This document shows positions 26,230 to 33,519 of a stretch of 64,000 bases of DNA, in pieces. The stretch lies in assembly GCF_017939745.1 (NCBI RefSeq), contig NZ_JAGKQQ010000001.1:3348001-3412000 (forward strand), in the 5' to 3' direction. Each line of letters opens with the position of its first letter. The stretch's first letter is position 1. The position numbers and the translations under genes are program-made. A model generated the notes under the pieces. It made no database searches, was not told where the DNA came from, and was given only the letters and a program-made list of their open reading frames with translations. This stretch comes from Gemmata palustris. GTDB lineage: Bacteria > Planctomycetota > Planctomycetia > Gemmatales > Gemmataceae.

Positions 26230-26997
26230 GTGAAACTAAATAAGCCGCCAATCGTTGAAATGTGGGTGGAGTTCCTTTTTGATCCGAATCCGAGTGAAAG
26301 TGTTGAGCCCAAATTCGAGTTCCTCGGGCAATTCACAAACCAGTACCCGAAGTTGGAAATACTCCACGAAGACACGCTGGAGTTTCAGCAGTTCTCCCCG
26401 AAGCAGCTTCCGAAAGTCGTGGGGCGGAAAGTCGAGATCCGGCACCTGCGCGCGAGTGACGAGAAAGCCACCCGCTGGATTCACGTTACCCACAACCGCC
26501 TCGTGTGTAACTTTCTCAGGTTGGGGGAGGGCTACCCGGGGTTCCGTGCGCTGAGCGAGGACGCGATCGCGAAACTCAAGAGCTACGTCGAGCGCTGCCA
26601 ACCACTCAAGATTCGGCAGGCGGCGATCCACTATGTCGATGTGATCGAGATCCCGTTGCCCGAGAACCGTGCGATCCAGCTCGCCGATTATTTCACCCTC
26701 GGGCTCGATCTGCCGGTGGACCCGTTCGGGGACCAGTTGTCTTACCTCTTGAGAACGGCGGTTCGCCCTGCGGACGGCACGGGGGCACTGGAGATTCAGT
26801 TACAGAGTGAGTCCCTGGCCCCTGACGGTAAGAGGCTTCGCTTTCGGATGGACTGGCACAAGTCCTGCCCCTACGATGGCGAGATCGACCCCGACAGAAT
26901 TCTTGCCGACCTCAAACGAGCACACGAATCGATAATAAGGTGCTTTCGTTCCGCATTCACAGAGACGACTTGGAAATTATTTGATCCAGAAGACTAA
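26230..26997 (+). CDS. TIGR04255-like protein
   Basis: 255 residues from a GTG with GGAGG 5 nt upstream. The opening KPPIVEMWVEFLF is typical of the sporadically distributed TIGR04255 family (about 250 residues, N-terminal PPIVE motif). No membrane or signal segment. Function is unknown; members have patchy distribution. It is first of three genes with gaps of 8 and 29 nt, so co-transcription is likely. Codon use is less GC-extreme than in flanking genes (for example the ATAATAAGG run near 26932), which may indicate transfer. Confidence 0.65.
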   Translation: MKLNKPPIVEMWVEFLFDPNPSESVEPKFEFLGQFTNQYPKLEILHEDTLEFQQFSPKQLPKVVGRKVEIRHLRASDEKATRWIHVTHNRLVCNFLRLGEGYPGFRALSEDAIAKLKSYVERCQPLKIRQAAIHYVDVIEIPLPENRAIQLADYFTLGLDLPVDPFGDQLSYLLRTAVRPADGTGALEIQLQSESLAPDGKRLRFRMDWHKSCPYDGEIDPDRILADLKRAHESIIRCFRSAFTETTWKLFDPED

Positions 26998-27005
26998 GAG
27001 CGATC

Positions 27006-27728
27006 ATGGCCTTCGCAGTTCTGCCGCCGGATTACCAGTTGAGCCGCTCCGAGGTCGTTGCTTTCAGCAGCTACCAAGGGGTGAAATACGGAAGTGGACT
27101 TTCACTTGCGTTCGATGTCACCCGGCGCAAGATGAGCACTATCCGCTGTGGCCAAACCACGTACCGCTTGCGACATCCCGCGCAGGGCTTTTTCGCGCCC
27201 GCACGGTCCAACGGGGCGGGCGGAGAGTTTCTCGTAGAGGGATTCCCGCGCACCATTGTCGGAACCGGAAATAGCCCCGATGAGGCCCACCGTGATTGGG
27301 TCCGGCGGTTCCACGCCACCTTTCAACAGTTGTACGTCATGCGCCCTTTCGAGATGGCGGACGCGGAGCGCCGAGCGTGGGCCGCGATCGAGAATCTGGT
27401 GGACGTTGAGAAGTACCGGGCCGAGCAACCGCTGATTCTGTTGCAGATCGGCGTCGTTCATCGCGCGCGGCCGTACCCCCAGATCGTGGAGTGGGAAGAC
27501 GGCACGAAAGAGCGCGTTTCCCCGGAGCGAATGCCCGGAGAGTTCGCGGCGTACAAAGCGGGTCAGTCTTTTGAGGCGCTGGTCCACCGGAACCCGATCA
27601 CGTACAAGATCGTCCGCGTCGAGTACGTCAAGAGGGTGCTGAAGGGGGCTGTGACACGAGAAGAAACCGAGAAACTGTGGAACTCGACCCGGACGTCGAG
27701 TGATTTTCCCGATACCGACTGGGACTGA
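27006..27728 (+). CDS. Hypothetical protein, middle gene of a three-gene operon
   Basis: 240 residues starting MAFAVLPPDYQLSRSEVVAF, 8 nt after the preceding stop. The centre (IVGTGNSPDEAHRDWVRRFHATFQQLY, about residues 82-108) looks like a small alpha/beta domain of HicB type (G-x-G-x-S-x-x-E-A), though no HicA partner is seen. The C-terminal half has no recognised motif (YPQIVEWEDGTKERV). No signal peptide or transmembrane helix. Its role presumably depends on the neighbours. Confidence 0.65.
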   Translation: MAFAVLPPDYQLSRSEVVAFSSYQGVKYGSGLSLAFDVTRRKMSTIRCGQTTYRLRHPAQGFFAPARSNGAGGEFLVEGFPRTIVGTGNSPDEAHRDWVRRFHATFQQLYVMRPFEMADAERRAWAAIENLVDVEKYRAEQPLILLQIGVVHRARPYPQIVEWEDGTKERVSPERMPGEFAAYKAGQSFEALVHRNPITYKIVRVEYVKRVLKGAVTREETEKLWNSTRTSSDFPDTDWD

Positions 27729-27757
27729 TTCGATCGCCCACCCACGAGTGCGCCCGG

Positions 27758-28792
27758 ATGGAAGTTTACTTCCTCGACGTCGGCCAAGGCACTTGCAACG
27801 TCATTCTGTTGGGGAACCGGAGAGCCATCGTTATCGACACCGGGCGCCGGGCCGCCGAGTTGCAGCGACTGCTCCATCACTTGTCTGTTGATACCCTGGC
27901 TTGTTTGGTCCTCTCGCACTTGGATGCCGATCACGTGGGCGGCGCTCCCGCGATCTTGACGGCCTTCCGGAACCGCATCGAAACAATTTGCTATCCCAAC
28001 GACCACCGGACCGTTACGACACCGGTGTGGCACGCGATCCACTCCGAGATCAGAGGCGGCTACCTCACCGAACAACAACTCGTTCGGCTGGAATGCGAGG
28101 GGGCGCCCAAAACGGTCTGGAGTTCCAGGGGGCGCGTGAGCGCGGAACTGAAGCTGTTCTCCCCCACGTTCGGCCAGAATCAACTCGCCATACGCGCAAG
28201 AGACTCGAACGTGGCGAGCGGCGTGCTGGTACTCAAGGTCGGGAACCACCGGGTCGTGTTTCCCGGTGATTCGAGCCTCGACCAGTGGCACGCGATTCGT
28301 GACCTCCGCGGGTCCGCGCTTCCGTGCGACGCCATCGCCGTTCCTCACCACGCGGGTACGATGTGGCCGAGTCACTGGGACGATGCCACGATCCGGGGCG
28401 AACTGCAGTGGCTCTACACTCATGCCGTGTGCCCCAAACACGCGATCGTTTCGGTCGGGACGAGTAACGACGAGGGGCACCCGCGCAAGGAAGTGATTGA
28501 AGAGTTGCGAGGATCGGGGGCCATAGTCATTTGCACCCAAATTACCAAGCAGTGCTGCAAGTCGACAGAAAAACGCAGGCCCGCACTCATTCCTTTAATT
28601 CTGCCCGGGCGCTCGGCCGTCGTGAAATCTCGGACCACGGCGGGGAACAGTAAAGATGTTGGGTGCGCGGGCACGGTCGTCGCCGACATCACACCCACCG
28701 GCTTCACGATTCGCCGGCTGACGCAGCATCAAAATGCTGTTCAAGTGCTCGCTACTCAGCCGCGATGTTCACCGCTCTGTGTGCCCGTGTGA
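27758..28792 (+). CDS. Metallo-beta-lactamase-fold hydrolase, ComEC-type
   Basis: 344 residues. EVYFLDVGQGTCNVILLG at the N-terminus, DTGRR, then LVLSHLDADHVGG (the H-x-D-x-D-H metal motif of ComEC/Rec2-like MBL domains) near residue 52. VVFPGDSSLDQW and AVPHHAGTMWPS supply later metal ligands, and SVGTSNDEGHPRKEV is characteristic of the family. There is no competence membrane domain, so this is a stand-alone soluble enzyme. Such MBL proteins occur in several conflict and defence operons (for example as Avs1A in type I AVAST), but no STAND NTPase is present. A nuclease or phosphodiesterase activity is plausible. Confidence 0.8.
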   Translation: MEVYFLDVGQGTCNVILLGNRRAIVIDTGRRAAELQRLLHHLSVDTLACLVLSHLDADHVGGAPAILTAFRNRIETICYPNDHRTVTTPVWHAIHSEIRGGYLTEQQLVRLECEGAPKTVWSSRGRVSAELKLFSPTFGQNQLAIRARDSNVASGVLVLKVGNHRVVFPGDSSLDQWHAIRDLRGSALPCDAIAVPHHAGTMWPSHWDDATIRGELQWLYTHAVCPKHAIVSVGTSNDEGHPRKEVIEELRGSGAIVICTQITKQCCKSTEKRRPALIPLILPGRSAVVKSRTTAGNSKDVGCAGTVVADITPTGFTIRRLTQHQNAVQVLATQPRCSPLCVPV

Positions 28793-28846
28793 AATCCGTT
28801 CCTTCCTCACTTCACGCGGGGAGCTTCTCGAACTCGGTTTTGGCGC

Positions 28847-29224
28847 CTACCGGTTCACTTCGCGCGGCATCGGGGCGGTGTGCGCGCCCTCTGGCATCCC
28901 GAACACCTCTCTGAATCGGGCCGCGGCGCGTTCGTTCTGTTCCGACTCGGCGGGTGTCGGCTTTGGCGTCGAAATGCCGATGATGAGGTCCGATGCCGGA
29001 TCGCGCCACATCGTCACGCCGGCGCTCATGTAGAATCTGGTGAGGCCACCCCCCTTGAGAGAGCCGATCATGATGAGGGCGTGAGACTTCGACTTCATCC
29101 CGAGAAGTGCTTCGGCCTCTTCCCACGTCGCGGCCACAAGTACGACGCGGGTACACTCGCCCGCCGGGGCCGCGTGCGTGACGTGCGCTACGGCCACTAA
29201 CATACAAACGAGAATTGCGGACAT
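28847..29224 (-). CDS. Small secreted protein
   Basis: 125 residues with a signal peptide (MSAILVCMLVAVAHVTHAAP). The mature part contains TRVVLVAATWEEAEALLGM and RFYMSAGVTMWRDPASDLIIGI; no domain was recognised. Convergent with the MBL gene. Confidence 0.6.
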   Translation of the reverse strand: MSAILVCMLVAVAHVTHAAPAGECTRVVLVAATWEEAEALLGMKSKSHALIMIGSLKGGGLTRFYMSAGVTMWRDPASDLIIGISTPKPTPAESEQNERAAARFREVFGMPEGAHTAPMPREVNR

Positions 29225-29315
29225 GGCGCCTCACGAACGGAACGGAGCCCCGGCGGAATTACCATCGCGGGCGCTCGATCGTTAGCAGCAATTCCGTTCC
29301 GCATCAAGTTCTGAT

Positions 29316-29397
29316 CTGCCCCTGGGACCGCGGGCACCTTGCCCGCATTCGCTGTGAAAGACGGAAGAGCGGGCAAGATGCCCGCGGCCCCAGGTGA
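29316..29397. repeat. R8 inverted repeat
   Basis: CCTGGGACCGCGGGCACC with TTGCCCGC at the left is mirrored by GCGGGCAA and GATGCCCGCGGCCCCAGG at the right, spaced by about 30 nt. It occupies most of the gap 29225-29402. Confidence 0.6.
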
Positions 29398-29402
29398 AAG
29401 GC

Positions 29403-29897
29403 TCACTTCGCGCGGGGGAGTGCCTCGAACTCGGCCTCGGGGACGAGCTTCGCGGTTTCGGCGTCGGCCATCAGCACGCAGCGCTGGCCCTTCGCGTCCG
29501 GGGTGCTCTCCCAGGCCAACAGGGTGCCCGTCGGGTGCGCCACGGCCCCGAGGTCGACGCCCCACAGGATCACGAACGGCTTGTCGTCGCGGCGCCCGTG
29601 CCACACCGCGGTCAGCTCGCGGAAGTCGGCTTCCGTTGGCGGGGCTTTTACCTGCGCGATGTGGCGCCGGTACGCCCGGCCGATCGATCGCAGTGTTTCC
29701 AGTGTTCCGTCGCTCTGGATCTTGTCGAGCTTCTCGGACCGCTGTGCGCGCTTCTCCTCGAACTCGGCCCGCACGTCTTCGATCGGTCTGTTCAAATCGA
29801 CCCGGTTCCGGTTCGCGCCGCCCGGGACCAAATAGAGGGCAATGACCACCGCGAGGCCGACGCCGGCGAACCACAGGAGTTCACGGACCCAGTTCAT
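29403..29897 (-). CDS. Single-pass membrane protein of unknown function
   Basis: 164 residues with one N-terminal helix (LLWFAGVGLAVVIALYLV, about 7-24), then a charged helical region (IEDVRAEFEEKRAQRSEKLDKI) and a compact C-terminal part (FVILWGVDLGAVAHPTGTLLAWE). The part after the membrane helix probably faces the periplasm. No family recognised. Confidence 0.65.
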   Translation of the reverse strand: MNWVRELLWFAGVGLAVVIALYLVPGGANRNRVDLNRPIEDVRAEFEEKRAQRSEKLDKIQSDGTLETLRSIGRAYRRHIAQVKAPPTEADFRELTAVWHGRRDDKPFVILWGVDLGAVAHPTGTLLAWESTPDAKGQRCVLMADAETAKLVPEAEFEALPRAK

Positions 29898-30034
29898 GGC
29901 GCGCCTCCGGAGAATCGGGCGACCGGTAACGAAGAATTGCGCGGTCGGCGCCGGGGCGCGCGGCCACGAACAGTATTATATCGCGCTCGGGCGATGTTCC
30001 GAGTGACGTGTACGGTCCGGTGGTTCGGGTTTGT

Positions 30035-30390
30035 TTTGTAGGGTGGGTCCAAGCTTTGCGCAGGCCCACCATCTCGCCCGCGAGCACGAATAGGGGCGAC
30101 GCGGCCCGGACCGCCCGGCATGTCAAAGGCGGGTTTGTTTTGTAGGGTGGGTCCAGGCTTTGCGCAGGCCCACCATCTCGCCCGCGAGCACGAACGGGAG
30201 CCGCGCCTCGGATCATCCGGCATGTCAAAGACAGGCTGGTGGGCCTGCGCAGGGCCTGGACCCACCCTACAAAACACCATCTCCCCTGCGAGCGCGAACG
30301 GAATCGACGCGCTCCCAAACCTCGGATCATCCGGCATGTCAAAGACAGGCTGGTGGGCCTGCGCAAAGCCTGGACCCACCCTACAAAACT
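30035..30390. repeat. R3 repeat cluster, four arms
   Basis: GTAGGGTGGGTCCA and GCTTTGCGCAGGCCCACC occur forward at about 30039 and 30143, and inverted at about 30237 and 30352. CGGATCATCCGGCATGTCAA lies between at 30212 and 30324. This fills the gap between the 29897 and 30446 genes. Confidence 0.75.
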
Positions 30391-30445
30391 ACAAAACACC
30401 AAATCCTGTGCATCGCGCGCGAATGGAGGCGAAGTACCGACATGC

Positions 30446-30952
30446 TCACTTCGGGGGGATGAAGCCGCGCGGCACGACTCCCGATTTGTAGACGCGCTCG
30501 AACTCCCGCACCTCGACGCGCTGGCGCGCTTCGAGGTCTGTGGCGCCGAGGCGGAGCGTCGCGACGAGCACGAACTCCCCCTTCGGCAGCGGTTCGCCGG
30601 TGGGGTCGAGCGCGCAGCGCGAGCCGAACACGTCCTTGACGTCTTCCGAGCGGCCCGCCGGCCCGAACGCGACCGTCTTGCGCACCGTTCGCGCTGCGGT
30701 TCCCGTCTCGGGATCGACGAGCGCGAACGTGACGTCCGCTTCGCTCGGGCGCTGGTCGGCCGGCACGTCCAGTACGAGCGCGAGGGTGAGCCCGAGGCAC
30801 GGGTGGAGCGTGGTGTCGTCGATGGCAATGGTCAGCGGCCCCGGGTGCGGGGCGGACTTCAGGAAGCGCGCGAAATTGGTGTGGAGGCAGCCCGGCCCAC
30901 AGGCGGCAACCAGGGCCAGGAGCGCGATCGCGCGCCAACTGCGATGGACCAT
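30446..30952 (-). CDS. Putative lipoprotein
   Basis: 168 residues. Signal sequence with lipobox-like LVAACGPGC (Cys 17 or 22), then a beta-sandwich-like body (LTIAIDDTTLHP, LALVLDVPADQRPSEADVTFALVDPETG, EFVLVATLRLG). No family recognised. Probably anchored in a periplasm-facing membrane. Confidence 0.65.
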   Translation of the reverse strand: MVHRSWRAIALLALVAACGPGCLHTNFARFLKSAPHPGPLTIAIDDTTLHPCLGLTLALVLDVPADQRPSEADVTFALVDPETGTAARTVRKTVAFGPAGRSEDVKDVFGSRCALDPTGEPLPKGEFVLVATLRLGATDLEARQRVEVREFERVYKSGVVPRGFIPPK

Positions 30953-31147
30953 CGCTCGTGCTCCCGGCCGCGGCCGAGTATTTATGGATCAAACCGGAAT
31001 GGGGACCGTATGCCGCCAGGAGCGCGGCGCGACAAGGGGAATTCGGTCCGCGCGGCTCCCGGTGCTGGCGCAGGTTGGGCGACGTGGGTCCACGGGGCGA
31101 ACCGGGCCGGGGGGCGGCCCGCTCGTTCGTGGTCGGCGGTCGGGCGC

Positions 31148-31690
31148 TTACGCGCTGAGGGCTTCGGTTACTTCCTGGTTGATCGACTCGAACAGTGACT
31201 TCAGGTCCACGCCGTTGGCCGAGTCCGTGGGCGGGGGAGGGGGAGGGCCTTGCGGTTGACCGAGCTGGTTGTACGCGCCCACCCCGCGCGGGCGCCCGCC
31301 GCCACCGGATGGCGGCGCGAGCACGGACACGTCGCCCGTTTGGGCGGCCTCTTCAAACTTCGCGGCCAGGTCCGCCAGGCGCGAAGCCGCGCCGCCGGCG
31401 CCCGACGTGCTGCTGGCCGAGTCGGTGCTGTCCGCGCTGTCGGCCGAGGTGGTGTCGCCGATCGCGGCGCGGATCTTCGCCGCGATGTCCGCGGCCACGG
31501 TCTTAAACTTCTCGGGGTCCGAGGACGCGAGTTCCTTGAGTTCCGCGAACAGCTTGCCCGGCCCGGAGATCTCGGCCGAGTCGCCGCTCGGGGCGACACT
31601 GCTCGTGGCGCTGGTGGACGAGGTGCTCGTCTTCTGTTGAACGGACGAGACCGAAAGCGTTGCCGTGCTGAAACCGACCGAACTAATCAT
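31148..31690 (-). CDS. Low-complexity Ser/Thr- and Pro-rich protein
   Basis: 180 residues starting MISSVGFSTATLSVSSVQQ. A Ser/Thr-rich N-terminus leads to a helical segment, GPGKLFAELKELASSDPEKFK (about 43-63), followed by AADIAAKIRAAIGD, then another low-complexity part, a Gly/Pro tract (GPPPPPPTDSANG) and a final helix. No signal peptide. The helical core resembles small proteins seen in various proteobacteria and planctomycetes whose role is unknown. Confidence 0.6.
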   Translation of the reverse strand: MISSVGFSTATLSVSSVQQKTSTSSTSATSSVAPSGDSAEISGPGKLFAELKELASSDPEKFKTVAADIAAKIRAAIGDTTSADSADSTDSASSTSGAGGAASRLADLAAKFEEAAQTGDVSVLAPPSGGGGRPRGVGAYNQLGQPQGPPPPPPTDSANGVDLKSLFESINQEVTEALSA

Positions 31691-31964
31691 GAGCGAGTTC
31701 CTTGATACAGGTGCATGACGCTTGGGTGCGAGTCCCTCCTCTTAAACGCGAGTGCTGCCGCGTAATCGCCCGGAAAAACCAGCGAATTGCAATATTTCGC
31801 GTGGGGCGAAAATGTATGTGCGAGACGAAGAACGGCCGTACAAATTCATGAGAAAATGAGAGCCGGCGTGGGGGTGGTGCGCGCAACTTCGGGCACTCAC
31901 AGTGGCGGGGCACGTTCCGTACAATCGCTTCGGGAACTCTCCCGTAACCGAAAGGACCGCGAAC
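31691..31964. other. Divergent intergenic region
   Basis: Separates two divergently oriented genes and is AT-richer around 31780-31860, so promoters for both are expected here. No RNA gene or repeat seen. Confidence 0.3.
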
Positions 31965-32366
31965 GTGCAGAAGCAGTTTATCAACCCGCCCGCGCTGAAC
32001 CCCGCGAACGGCTACTCCCACGTCGTCACGGCGACCGCCGGGAAGACGATCTACGTTTCGGGTCAGGTGAGCCTGAACGAGCGCGCCGAGGTGGTCGGCA
32101 AGGGCGACCTGCGCGCCCAGACGGAGCACGTGTTCGAGAACCTCAAGTCCGCGCTCGCGGCCGCGGGCGCGACGATCAACGACGTGGTGAAGGTCACGTA
32201 CTTCGTCGTCGATCTGAAGCCCGAACACCTGGGGCACATCCGCGAGGTGCGGAAGAAGTACCTGAACCAGGAGCCGCCGCCGGCGAGCTCGCTGGTCGGC
32301 GTCGCGGCGCTGGCGGTCCCGGACTGGCTGATCGAGATCGAAGTGATAGCTGTCGTCGCCGGGTGA
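31965..32366 (+). CDS. RidA family protein (reactive imine deaminase)
   Basis: 133 residues from GTG 31965, with AAAGGA upstream (an in-frame extension to 31902 is unlikely). Family features: NPPALNPANGYSHVV, IYVSGQVSLN, QTEHVFENLKSALAAAGATINDVVKVTYFV and a C-terminal SSLVGVAALAVPDWLIEIEVIAV. The conserved arginine that normally precedes the substrate contact is not evident near the C-terminus (VAALAVP replaces the usual TRV), so activity may differ from classical RidA. The family hydrolyses enamine/imine intermediates from PLP enzymes in the cytosol. Confidence 0.85.
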   Translation: MQKQFINPPALNPANGYSHVVTATAGKTIYVSGQVSLNERAEVVGKGDLRAQTEHVFENLKSALAAAGATINDVVKVTYFVVDLKPEHLGHIREVRKKYLNQEPPPASSLVGVAALAVPDWLIEIEVIAVVAG

Positions 32367-32382
32367 CGTGGGTGCCTGGGGA

Positions 32383-32640
32383 TGTTGCGACCCCGGGGTG
32401 CGCGATTGGCTCCCAGGGTGCGCCCGCGTTGCGGTCGACCCTGGGCTGGAATGTGTAACCCCTTCGGGGTACCGGCATCGGTTGCGCGGGCGCACGTCGC
32501 TTGTGGGCGCACCCACCGCCCTTGCGGGCGGGGTTCACCGGGCGCGCGTCCCGGTGGTTTGGGTTTCTACCCCGAAGGGGTTGTACATCTCAGCCCAGGG
32601 TCGACCGCAACGCGGGCACACCCTGGGAAACATTCCCCGG
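32383..32640. repeat. R2 composite palindromic element, copy 2
   Basis: CCCAGGGTGCG...GACCCTGGG, TGTAACCCCTTCGGGGTA at 32455, a GC-rich core (GTGGGCGCACCCACCGCCC), then TACCCCGAAGGGGTTGTACA at 32568 and CCCAGGGTCG...CACCCTGGG. Arrangement and core match 8519-8752. Confidence 0.7.
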
Positions 32641-32746
32641 GTCGCAATACCCCGCACCCCCGGAACCCCGAACCTTCCCTCCGAGCGCGTTGTCAGGATG
32701 AGTGCGCATCTCAACGCGCGCCCGCGCCGCTGCTCGGAGTGTACTC

Positions 32747-33346
32747 GTGCCCCCGCAACGCGAGATCCGCGCGGACTTCGACCGCGACACGATCGTCGTC
32801 TATCAGGCCTATTCCCCACAAATCGCCGAACCCGCGCTGGACGCGCAGCGCTTCGTGTCTCCGTTCTCGTTCCACCGCATGACCTGGATCAAGCCCTCGT
32901 TCCTGTGGCTCATGCACCGCAGCAACTGGGGCCAGAAGAGCGGACAGGAGCGCGTCCTCGCGGTGCGCGTCACGCGCGCCGGCTGGGAGCAGGCGCTGTC
33001 GCTGGCGGTACACACGTCCTTCGCGCCGGGCGTGTTCGCGTCGCCCGCCGAGTGGTCCGAACGGTTCGCGGAGGCCCACGTTCACGTGCAGTGGGACCCC
33101 GAGCGCTCGCTGCGCGGGGCCGGTCTGCCGCACTCCAGTATTCAGATCGGCGTGAGTCGGCACTTGATCCGCGCGTTCACCGACGAGTGGATCGTGGGCA
33201 TTGAGGACTACACGCCGCGCGTCCGCAAGATTTACGACTTCCTCCAATCGGGCCACGCGGACCGCGCCAAGCGCCACCTCCCGCCCGAGCGCGTGTACCC
33301 GGTGAACGGCGACGTCGCGCGGCGGTTGCTGATCGGCGACGAGTAG
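32747..33346 (+). CDS. DUF4291 family protein
   Basis: 199 residues from GTG 32747, preceded by GGAG about 8 nt upstream; an alternative GTG at 32702 adds 15 residues. Strong family features: [60 protein letters not shown] and [16 protein letters not shown]4291 proteins are widespread and uncharacterised, with a presumed cytosolic enzymatic role related to ADP-ribosylation-like folds (uncertain). It stands between R2 and an ECF gene. Confidence 0.85.
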   Translation: MPPQREIRADFDRDTIVVYQAYSPQIAEPALDAQRFVSPFSFHRMTWIKPSFLWLMHRSNWGQKSGQERVLAVRVTRAGWEQALSLAVHTSFAPGVFASPAEWSERFAEAHVHVQWDPERSLRGAGLPHSSIQIGVSRHLIRAFTDEWIVGIEDYTPRVRKIYDFLQSGHADRAKRHLPPERVYPVNGDVARRLLIGDE

Positions 33347-33519
33347 CCACGCGCTCGCGGCTTCTCGGTTCCGGGAGACCGGGCGAACCGAGCGGGTGAT
33401 GCTCGACGTTCCCGATCCGTCCCGACCCAAGAAATCGGCCACTTCTTGAAACTCGCGCGCACGTTGGCCCCGATCCGGGCAGATACTACTGAATAGTGGT
33501 CCCGCCCGGAGTGCTTCTC

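Noticed and set aside
27006-27728. HicB antitoxin call for the middle operon gene
   Set aside because: Only a short G-x-G-x-S-x-x-E-A patch is similar, no HicA toxin is next to it, and the protein is much longer than HicB.
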